Below are positions 9,247-17,814 of a stretch of DNA of 64,000 nt, piece after piece. A program made the translations under genes and the position numbers. Position 1 is the stretch's first letter. Every line of letters begins with the position of its first letter. Under the pieces are notes generated by a model. That model saw nothing but the letters and a program-made list of their open reading frames with translations. It made no database searches and was not told the origin of the DNA. The stretch lies in the NCBI RefSeq assembly GCF_000015825.1, contig NC_009051.1:1544695-1608694 (forward strand), written 5' to 3'. Origin of the DNA: Methanoculleus marisnigri JR1. Its GTDB lineage: Archaea > Halobacteriota > Methanomicrobia > Methanomicrobiales > Methanoculleaceae.

Positions 9247-9259
9247 CAATATTTATATC
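9247..9259 (-). promoter_or_regulatory. TATA box of the winged-helix gene
   Basis: GATATAAATATTG on the minus strand, about 40 bases before the ATG at 9207, leaving room for a leader of about 20 bases that carries GAGGG. The next 220 bases up to 9478 hold no gene that I can support. Confidence 0.6.
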
Positions 9260-9478
9260 TACCCATTTGCGATCGTAGAATCTTAAGAAGAGTATACAAA
9301 TCATTGTATATTAGTGGGCATTGTCGTGTCGATCGGTCGGGCGAGGAGCATGATCTCCAGCCCGGACGATGCAGGCTGCCGCCGCGAGCGCAGGTACGGG
9401 GTGAGGGGGACGGATCGCCCCCGATGCCCCCTATAGGTTGGCCTCATGCTCCGGCTGCCGTTCTCCCCGCTTCCGCCA

Positions 9479-10045
9479 TCACTTCCTGTTCCGTCCGATC
9501 ACAACCAGAAGCCCTGCAACGGCAACGGCCAGGATGACGCCGGCGAGCGAGAGAGGGGCGGCCTGTGTCGCACTCCCGTCGACCTGTGCCGCCTGTATCG
9601 GCGTGAACGTCGGCAGGTCGGCCGTGGAGGTCTCTGCCGGTGTCGCCTCATCCGTCCCGATTACGACGGGAGGTCCGGTCTCGTTGATCGTCTCGAGAGC
9701 CGTCTCGTTGGTCGTTTCGTTCAGGGTTTCCCGGGTCGTCTCCTCGTCCGGGGTCATCTCCTCGTCCGGGGTTTCCCGGGGCGTCTCCTCATCCAGGGTC
9801 GCTACCGGGGTCTCCTCGTCTAGAGTTGTCTCTTCCTCCAGGGTTTCCCGGGGCGTCTCCTCGGGCGTCTCCGTCAGGGTCTCTTCCGGAGCTTCCTCGA
9901 GGGTCTCGTCGGGTGTCGGAGAGAGGGTCCAGGTCAGAGGTTCCGCAGATGCCGAACTCTGGGCCGCTGTAGGGAACGCAATGGCCGATGCCGTCATGAG
10001 CAGCACGACCAGGAGCGTACTCCATGTCCATCGGTTTCCTGCCAT
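9479..10045 (-). CDS. Thr/Glu-rich surface protein with C-terminal membrane anchor
   Basis: A 188-residue protein. It has an N-terminal signal peptide (LLVVLLMTASAIAFPTAAQ), a long low-complexity stretch of E-T, P-E-E-T and D-E-E-T units (about residues 45-125) and a C-terminal hydrophobic helix followed by GRNRK. The layout is that of a cell-wall or stalk protein exported by Sec and held in the membrane by its C-terminus, possibly trimmed by an archaeosortase, although no clean PGF-type motif is visible. The Thr residues are potential O-glycosylation sites. The DNA is internally repetitive. A strong TATA stretch lies at 10071-10083. Confidence 0.7.
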   Translation of the reverse strand: MAGNRWTWSTLLVVLLMTASAIAFPTAAQSSASAEPLTWTLSPTPDETLEEAPEETLTETPEETPRETLEEETTLDEETPVATLDEETPRETPDEEMTPDEETTRETLNETTNETALETINETGPPVVIGTDEATPAETSTADLPTFTPIQAAQVDGSATQAAPLSLAGVILAVAVAGLLVVIGRNRK

Positions 10046-10070
10046 GAGGACTCCCGTAGGGAATAAACCT

Positions 10071-10083
10071 ATTTTTATATTTC
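10071..10083 (-). promoter_or_regulatory. TATA box of the Thr/Glu-rich surface protein gene
   Basis: AAATATAAAAATA on the minus strand, about 26-38 bases upstream of the ATG at 10045, consistent with a nearly leaderless transcript. Confidence 0.6.
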
Positions 10084-10230
10084 GGTCATTGTCAAAATCG
10101 TATCAGCGGTCAAACACCCGGTGTGCCTCAAAACGTGGAAAGAACACACACTACCGTACAGAGGAGGCCTCTGAGGAGAGAATAAAACACCGGCCGCCCG
10201 GCCAGAGCACCGTCAAGAAAGAAGTAGCGA

Positions 10231-12066
10231 TCAGATTGGCGCTTCACCAATCTTCTTGATCAGGCTGTCGATGACCACGTCACGCATCCCTTCCACGAAC
10301 TTGATGCTCCCGACGACAAGGTGCCCACCGCCGCTCACGCCGCCACCGACGATCTCGCTATGCAGTTCGCGCACCATCTGCGGGATGTTCATCATGACGC
10401 CCCGGGAACGCAGGACGGCAAAGTCCGGCCCGAACCCGATCGTGACGACCGGTTCTCCCGGGTGCTGCCGGACCAGCCGGTCGTGCACCTCCCCGGAAGT
10501 CTTCCCCGGCGGTGGGAACGTGAACCGGTGAGCAAACATCTCCACGTCGAGCATGAAGAGGTGAGCACCATTCGGGAGCATCCGGCTCTCGACGTGGGGC
10601 ATGTTGGTCTCGATCTGCTCTTCGATCGCCCGGTTCGCCTCTTCGACCAGCAGGTGAACGAACCGTTCGTGGCGTTCGGGCTCGCCGGAGAGGTTCAGGA
10701 TGTCCTTGACGATCTCTCTTCCGTCGCTGAACCGGAGCCAGAACTGCTCGTAGTCGAGCGCGAGCGCGATATCGCGGCAATCGTCCTCCGAGTACTCGGG
10801 CGCAGCCACCGCAAGGTAGCGGGCACGCTCCGGCGCTTCGCTCCGGTCGCCGAGCCCCGCGATTGCCGGCAGGTGCCGGATCTGGTTCTCGACCGCCGGG
10901 TTGACCATGCGGGCGACCTCTGTGCCCAGCATTCCGGCCGTGATCCCGTAGTCGCCGCCCACGTGGTAGGGGTTGACGTGCCCGATCAGGTAATCGTCCA
11001 CGATCTCGTCGGGGTGGTGGTGGTCGACGACCATCACCGGGAGACCGAAGATCCGGGTTACCTTCAGCGACGGCATATCCTCCTCGGTCGACCCGTTGTC
11101 CATCAGGAGGATCATCGGCATCTTCTGCCCGTAGCGGACGTTGTCCTTGAGGGCGAAGTCGAGATCCCGCGTGATATCCTCGATCTCGTAGAACGGAGCC
11201 TTGGATGGGGATCGCTTGAAGAGGAAGAACTCCGCGTCGAAATCGCCACCACTCTCCCGGATCAGTGCGGTCACCGCCTGCTCGACGGCAACGGCGGCGC
11301 ATATGCCGTCTGCATCCGCGTGGTGCCGGAGGATGATCGGCCGCGCGGTCAGGACAGCCTTTCTGATCTCCTTTGCCACGTTGCGCATCTGCGGCCGGAG
11401 GGCCTCGAGGACCTCGCTCTCCACCAGGAACGGGAGGTCGAGCGGCTCAGCACGCTCATCGAGCGCCGCGTCGATCCGCTCCCTGACCCGTGCCGCATCC
11501 TCCGGCTCCATCACCATCATAGACGAGACTTCGATCTGGAGCTGGTTGTTGCGTTGCATCACTTCGCCCGTGAGGGCGACGATAGCCCCGAGTTCCACCT
11601 CGGGATACGCGCGGACGCCCGCCTCGACGAACGCTGCGGCATTCGCGGTGCCCGACTCGTCCACGAGGGTAAAGATCGTCGGCCCCGACGTCTGCTTGAT
11701 CTGGGCAATCTCGCCCTCGATCAGCACGGTCCTGCCGATCTTCTTCCCGATATCGGCAATCAGCACGGTCGTCGTCGTCCGGGTCACGTTCTCCGTCTGG
11801 TAGACAGTCGGCGTGACCTCCTCGAGATCGATGTTGCCGTTGCTCCGGATCTGGAGGACGTGAACGATGATCGGGTCGCGCTCGCTATGCTGCACCTTCA
11901 CGTTGCTCTTATGAACGAGCCCTTTGACCCGGTCGTTTAACTGGACAAAAACGCCGAACGGGGCAAATCCCTGCACCCGCCCGAGGTACGTCTTTCCTTC
12001 CTCCACCTCGTCGAGACTGCAGTTCGCACCGAGGCGGTAAACAATCGTATCTTCTGTATCTTCCAT
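10231..12066 (-). CDS. Archaeal RecJ-like DHH-family protein with S1 and OB domains
   Basis: A 611-residue protein. In order: an S1 RNA-binding domain (about 20-90, GKTYLGRVQGFAPFGVFVQL), an OB-fold (about 95-185, IEGEIAQIKQ), a DHH phosphoesterase core (HADADGI and VVDHHHPDE motifs) and a DHHA1 domain ending with GGGVSGGGHLVVGS. This is the layout of archaeal RecJ/GAN-related exonucleases, which act on single-stranded DNA or RNA and in some species associate with the CMG replication helicase. The ATG at 12066 is preceded by GGGAG eight bases upstream; the open frame continues a further 22 codons without family similarity. It is the last gene of the minus-strand run from 16795. Confidence 0.85.
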   Translation of the reverse strand: MEDTEDTIVYRLGANCSLDEVEEGKTYLGRVQGFAPFGVFVQLNDRVKGLVHKSNVKVQHSERDPIIVHVLQIRSNGNIDLEEVTPTVYQTENVTRTTTTVLIADIGKKIGRTVLIEGEIAQIKQTSGPTIFTLVDESGTANAAAFVEAGVRAYPEVELGAIVALTGEVMQRNNQLQIEVSSMMVMEPEDAARVRERIDAALDERAEPLDLPFLVESEVLEALRPQMRNVAKEIRKAVLTARPIILRHHADADGICAAVAVEQAVTALIRESGGDFDAEFFLFKRSPSKAPFYEIEDITRDLDFALKDNVRYGQKMPMILLMDNGSTEEDMPSLKVTRIFGLPVMVVDHHHPDEIVDDYLIGHVNPYHVGGDYGITAGMLGTEVARMVNPAVENQIRHLPAIAGLGDRSEAPERARYLAVAAPEYSEDDCRDIALALDYEQFWLRFSDGREIVKDILNLSGEPERHERFVHLLVEEANRAIEEQIETNMPHVESRMLPNGAHLFMLDVEMFAHRFTFPPPGKTSGEVHDRLVRQHPGEPVVTIGFGPDFAVLRSRGVMMNIPQMVRELHSEIVGGGVSGGGHLVVGSIKFVEGMRDVVIDSLIKKIGEAPI

Positions 12067-12080
12067 AGTAATTCTCCCAA

Positions 12081-13283
12081 TTATTCTTCGGAAACCTCGG
12101 CGGCGTGCCCGGCAAGTTCGTAGAGCCGGCACTCACCGTCCCGCCTGCCCTTTGCTATGATGATATCCCCGCTCTGCAGCCTGACGCTCTTCCCCGGGCG
12201 GTAGACCCATCGGTCGCCGTGCTTGGTGGCGAGCACGATCATCCCGGTCACCGTCGCAAGCGACATCTCCTTGAGCGTTCTCCCCACGAGCGGCGACGAC
12301 GGCGTCACGGTCATCCGCGTGATGATCTCGTCCGACTCCCGGACGATCTTCTTGAAGATCGGCGGGATCTCGATGTCACGCAGCAGGACGTCGACGATCG
12401 AATGGGCCGAATCGCTGATCGCCTGCGCGAACGAAGACATGTACAGCAGGCCGCGAAGATAGCGCACGTCCTCGATCTTTCGTGCCGCTTCGAGGATCCA
12501 GAGATCCAGGTCGTAGCGCATATCGTCGAGCGTGCTGTCGAGAGCGACCACCTCGTGCGCCACCTCCATGTTGTTGAAGAGGAGGGAGGTATACGCCAGC
12601 CCGACGGAGAGCTCCGAGAGGTTCTTCATCTCGATGATCAGCTGAACCGCCCGGTCGAGGTCGTCGACCTCTCCCGCGGACGAGGCCTCGACCCGGGGAC
12701 GCTCCCCCGACCCCGCCATCATGGAGAGGATCTCCCCTCCGGCCTCCGGCCCCCGCGCGATCAGGATATCCTCGCTCTCCACCCGGGTGTCCTTGTCGGG
12801 ATCGTAGATCCAGCCCTTTCCGCGCCGGATGGCGATCACCTGCATGCCCGTCGTGCTCTGGACTTTGAGATCGCCGAGCGTGCGGCCGGCAACCTCGCTT
12901 CCCTGGCTGACGATAACCCGGGTGACGATCTCCTCGGCCTCCGGGAAGACTCGCTTGAGTTTTGCCGGGAAGCGGATGTCTTTCAAGATGAGTTTTGCGA
13001 TATCCGAGGCCGAGTTCGCGATCCTCTCCGCAGCCTCGGCCACCTGGAGCATGCCGCTCATCGCCTCGGCCTCTTCGATCCTTCTCGCGCCGAGGACACT
13101 CTGAATCCTGGCCTGGTAGACCAGTTTGTTCATCCTCTCCTCGAGGTTGATCACCTCGAGCGCTATCTCTTTGCTGTCGAAGAGGATCGCTGAATAAGAA
13201 AGATCGACCATCAGCTCGGAGACGTCTTTCATCTCTATGAGGACGTCTTTGAAGCTGATCGGCTGATATTCATGTTCCATCAT
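12081..13283 (-). CDS. Duplicated PhoU-like/TrkA-C regulatory protein for cation transport
   Basis: A 400-residue soluble protein made of two similar halves. Each half has a PhoU-like helical segment (SELMVDLSYSAILF, then SELSVGLAYTSLLF) followed by a TrkA-C (RCK-C) domain (EVAGRTLGDLKVQSTTGMQV, then PLVGRTLKEMSLATVTGMIV). TrkA-C domains bind small ligands such as nucleotides and gate or regulate ion transport. It lies 31 bases after a transporter gene that is duplicated in the same way, so I infer that it regulates that transporter. The ATG at 13283 is followed immediately by a second possible ATG at 13280. Confidence 0.8.
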   Translation of the reverse strand: MMEHEYQPISFKDVLIEMKDVSELMVDLSYSAILFDSKEIALEVINLEERMNKLVYQARIQSVLGARRIEEAEAMSGMLQVAEAAERIANSASDIAKLILKDIRFPAKLKRVFPEAEEIVTRVIVSQGSEVAGRTLGDLKVQSTTGMQVIAIRRGKGWIYDPDKDTRVESEDILIARGPEAGGEILSMMAGSGERPRVEASSAGEVDDLDRAVQLIIEMKNLSELSVGLAYTSLLFNNMEVAHEVVALDSTLDDMRYDLDLWILEAARKIEDVRYLRGLLYMSSFAQAISDSAHSIVDVLLRDIEIPPIFKKIVRESDEIITRMTVTPSSPLVGRTLKEMSLATVTGMIVLATKHGDRWVYRPGKSVRLQSGDIIIAKGRRDGECRLYELAGHAAEVSEE

Positions 13284-13314
13284 GGTATGTTAACCGTCGT
13301 TCTCCATTCTTTCA

Positions 13315-14511
13315 CTACAACAGCAGGCCTATCGCCGTCACGAGCGCGGCTGCACCGATCAGGTCGATCAGACTTGTGATGACGGGGATTCCGAAGTTGT
13401 CGGGATCGAGACCGTACCGGAATGAAAGGCTCGCGGTGACGTATGCCACGCCGTTCACCAGTGTCATGACGACCAGACCCGCCGCAAGGCTGATGATGAC
13501 CAGCATCCCGAGACCGGGGCTGTTCAACCCCATGAGCACCGCCGCACCATGCGCGATGAGCGCCAGCAGTGGAAGCAGTATCAACGTATAGAGATAGGAA
13601 ATAATAAAATGATGCACGACGCCGCGCTCGGGGAGGAACGAAGGGTTGAGCTCGCCGGTGTGCATCCCCGTCGAGAGACGCGACCCGAGAATGCCGCCGA
13701 TCGACCCGAGGCAGCCCGTGAACGGCGGTATCAGGATGAGGAAGACTGCGATCGCCACCAGTGCGTCGAGGCTGAAGGAGTAGGTCAGGCCGGCCAGCGT
13801 GCCGAGGACGCTGAGCGGGATGAGCAGAAAGAGATTCTCCCGGACAATCGGTCCGATCCCCTCCGGCCGGTGCAGGGTGTAGATGACGGCGGCGACCGCG
13901 ATCGCGACCGTGATGCCCCCGAGAACCAGGCGCATCGCAGGAGAGAGGAGCATGACGAAGGTCGCCGAGAGCACGAGGATGGGAAGCGTAATGATGTCTC
14001 CGGAGGTGGTGACGGTCGGTGCGCCGATCATGTCGAGGTCGAGACCGTAGCGGTAGCTTGCAAGGGCGATGAGCAGGGTGATCGCCGTCACCACGGCTCC
14101 CGCGACGATGCCGGTGACGACCGAGATCAGCACGAGGTCGGTGACGCTGATTACGGGACTGTCGAAGATGCGGCTCGCCGCGTAGGAGAAGATACCGATG
14201 ACGAGCGCGATAAGAATGGTTATCACGAACGACGCGCGGATGTTGTCGCCGAGAACGCTGCCTTCCTCGAAGTCGATGGAGAACTCCCCGAGGTGCATCG
14301 CCGAAGAGAGGCGGGAGGCGAAGACACCGGCTATGCTTCCCCGGATATGGATGATCGACGGCAGGAGCACCATAAGGCCGGGGATCAGCGCGAGGACTTC
14401 ACGTACGGAACCGAGATAGATCCCCGCAATGCTCGAGATGACGGCACTGACGAGCAGGGCGCCGAGACCGGTAAGTATCAGGCGGCTCCGGCTGAATATG
14501 CCCTGTTCCAT
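13315..14511 (-). CDS. MgtE/SLC41-type divalent cation transporter, duplicated
   Basis: A polytopic membrane protein of about 398 residues with roughly ten hydrophobic helices. It contains two copies of the MgtE integral-membrane domain: each has a G-S-x-x-G/A-x-x-x-S-R-L-S pattern near its start (FASRLSSAMHLGEF and LGSRLSTGMHTGEL) and a YRYGLDLDMIGAPTVTT or FRYGLDPDNFGIPVITS segment. This is the SLC41 arrangement, probably transporting Mg2+ or a related ion. There is no N-terminal CBS regulatory domain, which fits regulation by the neighbouring PhoU/TrkA-C protein. ATG 14511 is preferred over GTG 14520 because GGTGAT lies just upstream of it. Confidence 0.85.
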   Translation of the reverse strand: MEQGIFSRSRLILTGLGALLVSAVISSIAGIYLGSVREVLALIPGLMVLLPSIIHIRGSIAGVFASRLSSAMHLGEFSIDFEEGSVLGDNIRASFVITILIALVIGIFSYAASRIFDSPVISVTDLVLISVVTGIVAGAVVTAITLLIALASYRYGLDLDMIGAPTVTTSGDIITLPILVLSATFVMLLSPAMRLVLGGITVAIAVAAVIYTLHRPEGIGPIVRENLFLLIPLSVLGTLAGLTYSFSLDALVAIAVFLILIPPFTGCLGSIGGILGSRLSTGMHTGELNPSFLPERGVVHHFIISYLYTLILLPLLALIAHGAAVLMGLNSPGLGMLVIISLAAGLVVMTLVNGVAYVTASLSFRYGLDPDNFGIPVITSLIDLIGAAALVTAIGLLL

Positions 14512-14532
14512 CACAATCACCGTCCATCTCGA

Positions 14533-15486
14533 TCAACTCCTGTACGGGATCTCCAGCACGGCCAGATCGGCCGGCAGAATCACGTCTCCCTCATACTGTC
14601 GCTTTGCATCGTGTATATGGTTTGCTGTGCTTGCATAGCGGGAACTTATGTGCATCAGGGCAAGCATACGGGCGCCCAGGGCCGTTGCGGCCTCACCCGC
14701 CTCTCCTGCGGTCGAGTGGAGGACGTCGCGGGCGCGATCGCTCTCCTGGTCGTCGAAGGTGGCGTCGTGGATCAGAAGATCTGCACCCCGGATCAGCGCC
14801 GCGATGCCGGGCTGGTCCTGGAGCGGGCGGGTGTCGCCGGTATAGACGATCTTCCGGCCCGGGCGCGGCTCTCCCATCACGTCGGCGGGACGGACCGCGG
14901 TCTCGACGCCGTCGCGGACGACGCGGACCTCCTCCCCGCGCTGCAGCCGCCCGAAGAGCGGGCCCGGCGGGACGCCGAGTTCGATCGCCCGCTCGCGGTT
15001 GAACCTGCCCGGCCGCTCGTCCTCCTCCAGCACGTAGCCGAGCCCGGGGATGCCGTGGAGCGTCGTAAACGCCCGGACGGTGTAGCCGTTGAAGGGCACG
15101 ACCGAACCGTGCTCGAGGACGTGGGCGGTGACGGAGAAACCCCTGGTGTGGCGGCTGATCCTCTGCACGAGATCGACGAACTCGCCGACCCAGGGTGGGC
15201 CGTAGATCGGGAGCGGATCGGTGCGCCCCATGAACGCGAGCGTCTCGACGAGCCCGAAGACACCGAGGAAGTGGTCGGCGTGCCAGTGGGTGATGAAGAC
15301 GGCGTTCACGGTAAACCCGGTCCGGGCGCGCATCATCTGCTGCTGGGCGCCCTCCCCGCAGTCGAAGAGCAGGGTGTCGGAACCCCGCCGGATCAGGAGA
15401 CAGGAGGGGTTCCTCTGCGGGGAGGGGAGCGCCCCTGCTGTCCCGAGGAAGTGAACGTGGAGTGTCTCGCCGGCTATACGAACCAC
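14533..15486 (-). CDS. rnz: Ribonuclease Z (tRNA 3' processing endonuclease)
   Basis: A 317-residue metallo-beta-lactamase-fold nuclease that removes 3' trailers from tRNA precursors. It shows VHFLGTAGALPSPQRNPSC at the start, the zinc motif THWHADHFLG near residue 66, the exosite-like region around residues 160-200, GDTRPL and HDATF as further metal ligands and MHISSRY near the end, all typical of the short RNase Z form. The only plausible start is GTG at 15486, 13 bases inside the end of the preceding TIM-barrel gene, which suggests translational coupling. Confidence 0.93.
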   Translation of the reverse strand: MVRIAGETLHVHFLGTAGALPSPQRNPSCLLIRRGSDTLLFDCGEGAQQQMMRARTGFTVNAVFITHWHADHFLGVFGLVETLAFMGRTDPLPIYGPPWVGEFVDLVQRISRHTRGFSVTAHVLEHGSVVPFNGYTVRAFTTLHGIPGLGYVLEEDERPGRFNRERAIELGVPPGPLFGRLQRGEEVRVVRDGVETAVRPADVMGEPRPGRKIVYTGDTRPLQDQPGIAALIRGADLLIHDATFDDQESDRARDVLHSTAGEAGEAATALGARMLALMHISSRYASTANHIHDAKRQYEGDVILPADLAVLEIPYRS

Positions 15487-16247
15487 TTCCTGAATGCGGC
15501 GAGGCTCCGCTTTGCCTCTTCAAGGTTCCGACCTTCAATGACGACCGGGCCGGAGTAGTCGCGAGCGATGACCCGCCCGACCTTCTCCCAGGCGATGGTG
15601 CCGTCGCCGAGCGCAAGGTGCTCGTCCGACTGTCCGTGGTTGTCGTGGATGTGCAGGTGATCGACCTCGGTGACGTGTGTAAGGAAGGCATCCACAAGAC
15701 CGTTGGTGTTGGCGTGCCCGACATCCAGCGTGATCCCGATCCCTGCGATTCCTTCGGTGAGGCCAAGGATCTCCTCGGGGTAGCGGCAGAGGAAGTCCTT
15801 GATGCTGATCATGTTCTCGACGCACGCGAGGACGCCGTGGTCTTCCGCGCACTTCCCGATCTCGACGAGCGCGGTCTTCTGCATCTCCCAGACCTTCTCG
15901 GGGACGAGCTTGCCTATCGGAGAGACGAAACCCGGGTGAACGGTCACCCGGTCGGTCAGTTCGGCCGCGTGCTGGATGCAGCAGCAGGTCTGGCGGATTG
16001 ACTCGCGCCAGATCGGGTAGTTCAACGATGCGAGGTTTAAGTCGCTGTATGGCGCGTGCACGGTCGCGAGAAGGCCGGTGCTCTCGAGGTTCTCCCGGAC
16101 AGCAGCGAAGTTCTCGGGGTTGTCCAGGCGATACTTCCCGTCGGCGACGATCTCCCATCCGGTATACCCGATCTCTTCGAGCCCGTAGACCCAGTCACGT
16201 GACTCCCAGATCTTCGACGAGGCTGAAAAATACGGGACAAGACTCAT
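15474..16247 (-). CDS. Sugar phosphate isomerase/epimerase-like TIM barrel protein
   Basis: A 257-residue protein of the xylose isomerase-like (AP endonuclease 2) superfamily. Metal-binding candidates lie in ATVHAPYSDLN, VTVHPGFVSP, ACVENM, TLDVGHANTNG, LHIHDNHG and VVIEGRN, in the usual order around the barrel. This superfamily includes endonuclease IV and many isomerases, and the sequence alone does not show which reaction is catalysed. Its ATG overlaps the TGA of the UPF0200 gene (ATGA) and its end overlaps rnz. Confidence 0.8.
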   Translation of the reverse strand: MSLVPYFSASSKIWESRDWVYGLEEIGYTGWEIVADGKYRLDNPENFAAVRENLESTGLLATVHAPYSDLNLASLNYPIWRESIRQTCCCIQHAAELTDRVTVHPGFVSPIGKLVPEKVWEMQKTALVEIGKCAEDHGVLACVENMISIKDFLCRYPEEILGLTEGIAGIGITLDVGHANTNGLVDAFLTHVTEVDHLHIHDNHGQSDEHLALGDGTIAWEKVGRVIARDYSGPVVIEGRNLEEAKRSLAAFRKWFV

Positions 16248-16795
16248 TCTTCTCTACCTCCCAGCCGGCAGAGCAGGGCGCGGATCTCTGCGGCGAACTC
16301 TTCAAGCGATGCTTCATTCGTGACCCGGCAGTCCGCCTGTTCCAGGGCGCGCCCGAGCCCCCACCCGAGTTCCCGCTCGTCGCGGGCCCGCAGTTCTTCG
16401 GGGGTGAGGGAGTCGTCGGACCGGCCCCGGTTCTTGAGCCGCCGGTAGCGCGTCGTAAACGACGAATCGATCCCAATGAGCGTGAAGTCGGGGAAATGGT
16501 CCCGAAACGTCGCCACCTCGTAATCTCCCCGAATGCCGTCCACGAGCGCCACCGGGGCACCCGTCGCCTCGATCCTCGGGATGGTGATCCGGGCGATGGC
16601 GTCCATGCCGAGGTCTGCGCGCAACTTCCCGGCGATTGCGCCAAAGTTCGCGTCGGTCGGGGGAAGCCCGGCTTCCTTCACCCGTTCCCGTATGGCATCT
16701 CCCATGACCACGACCGGGATCCCGAGATCCCGGGCAATCCTTGACGCCTCTCCCTTCCCGCTTGCCGGCATACCAACGATTCCAATGACCTTCAT
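16244..16795 (-). CDS. UPF0200 family nucleotide kinase-like protein
   Basis: A 183-residue P-loop protein starting MKVIGIVGMPASGKGEAS, with the Walker A motif GMPASGKG near residues 8-15 and VVVMGDAIRERV and VDGIRGDYE further on. It matches the archaeal UPF0200 family, which is related to dephospho-CoA and adenylate kinases. The substrate is not established. The ATG at 16795 has AGGAGG six bases upstream; the 30 codons in frame before it are not conserved-looking. It is the first gene of the six-gene run that ends with the RecJ-like gene. Confidence 0.85.
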   Translation of the reverse strand: MKVIGIVGMPASGKGEASRIARDLGIPVVVMGDAIRERVKEAGLPPTDANFGAIAGKLRADLGMDAIARITIPRIEATGAPVALVDGIRGDYEVATFRDHFPDFTLIGIDSSFTTRYRRLKNRGRSDDSLTPEELRARDERELGWGLGRALEQADCRVTNEASLEEFAAEIRALLCRLGGREE

Positions 16796-16940
16796 CAGGT
16801 TCCTCCTATATCCAGAACAGCGGGCCTCGCCGGCGAGCGACCGGCTGCAGGGTCCCGGCGGTGCAGGTTGCGGCGGCCGCCGCAAATGTCTTCATAAACG
16901 TGCGTTCTCGACGATATTATGCTTAACGTCACCGGAACAG

Positions 16941-17639
16941 TTACTGCTCCGGGTCGTAGACGACCTCGCCGTCCTCCCGGGTCCGTATACGAACCCGGCG
17001 GCCGAGCGGCGCCGCTGCCGCCTCGAGTTCCTGCCGGGTCAGGGGAACGAAGCCCGCGGCCACGCCCTGCTGGATCACGAGGTCGAGCCCGCGGGTATCC
17101 TGTGCGATGGCCGGAAGGTCCTCCTCGCGGCCCCGGAAGAGGGTGACCACAGCCTGGAAGGTCTCGAGGCTGCCGTCGGCCTTCGCCCGTTTGCAGGCGG
17201 CGAGCGACTGCTTCACCGCATCGGCGGCGGTGAGTTCCAGGAGGTCGTCGTAGCGTTCCCACGTCGTCTTGATATCGAGCGCAATCATGTCGACGAGGTG
17301 CTTCGCAAGAAGGTCCTCGATCACCCGGGGGAAGATGCCGTTCGTGTGCAGGCCGACGGACAATCCCATGTTGCGGGCAGCGGCGGCGAGGTGGGCGAGT
17401 GCCTGCCCCTGCAGGGTAGGCTCCCCGCCGGAGAAGACCACGGCGCCCGCAACCGTGCGGGACTCCCGGATCATCGCGATGATCTCGTCTGCGTCGCGCA
17501 GGTCCTCGCCGTCCTGGATAGCGATGTTGTGGCAGTAGAAGCAGCGCGCGGGGCACCCCCGGAGAAAGACGGTGCAGGCCGCCCGCCCCCGCCAGTCGAC
17601 GGTGCTGATCGGGACAAAACCTCCGAAATTGACGTACAA
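16941..17639 (-). CDS. NrdG-like radical SAM activating enzyme
   Basis: A 232-residue radical SAM protein with the iron-sulfur motif CPARCFYC (CxxxCxxC) near residues 29-36, FSGGEPTLQG near residue 70 for SAM binding and LHTNGIFP further on. This is the pattern of anaerobic ribonucleotide reductase activators and related glycyl-radical activases. No reductase gene is adjacent, so the target is inferred. The start is TTG at 17639, chosen because GGTGAT lies four bases upstream and no other start is available before the conserved region. Confidence 0.85.
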   Translation of the reverse strand: MYVNFGGFVPISTVDWRGRAACTVFLRGCPARCFYCHNIAIQDGEDLRDADEIIAMIRESRTVAGAVVFSGGEPTLQGQALAHLAAAARNMGLSVGLHTNGIFPRVIEDLLAKHLVDMIALDIKTTWERYDDLLELTAADAVKQSLAACKRAKADGSLETFQAVVTLFRGREEDLPAIAQDTRGLDLVIQQGVAAGFVPLTRQELEAAAAPLGRRVRIRTREDGEVVYDPEQ

Positions 17640-17720
17640 ATAATCACCAGGCGCTAAAGAGGTGCTCCGTTATTTCTTGTAAGCCTTGGCTTTCCGGCTA
17701 AGAAAAAAGATCTGAATAAG

Positions 17721-17752
17721 GTAAAGTCAAGTTTACTTGTTGAGAGAACAAG
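17721..17752. promoter_or_regulatory. Nested inverted repeats upstream of thiC
   Basis: CAAGT and ACTTG flank two bases at 17728-17739. GTAAA and TTTAC (17721-17725 and 17731-17735) form a second dyad, and CTTGTT and AACAAG (17736-17752) a third with a five-base gap. They lie upstream of a TATA-like CTTTATC near 17782, so they fit a protein-binding operator better than an RNA leader. A thiamine-responsive regulator is one possibility. Confidence 0.35.
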
Positions 17753-17814
17753 CCCAATTTAACCCTAATCCCAAAAACAAGCCTTTATCAACTCTTTTCT
17801 GCAAATATAGGGCC

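Noticed and set aside
10321-11940. A 539-codon plus-strand frame opposite the RecJ-like gene.
   Set aside because: No recognisable domain, and the minus-strand frame has intact DHH and S1 motifs.
13549-15558. A 669-codon open frame on the plus strand opposite the MgtE and rnz genes.
   Set aside because: Its translation is highly charged low-complexity sequence with no domain, and the opposite strand encodes two well-supported genes. GC-rich coding sequence produces such antisense frames.
17640-17814. A TPP riboswitch before thiC.
   Set aside because: No thi-box sequence is visible, and the promoter position leaves almost no leader.
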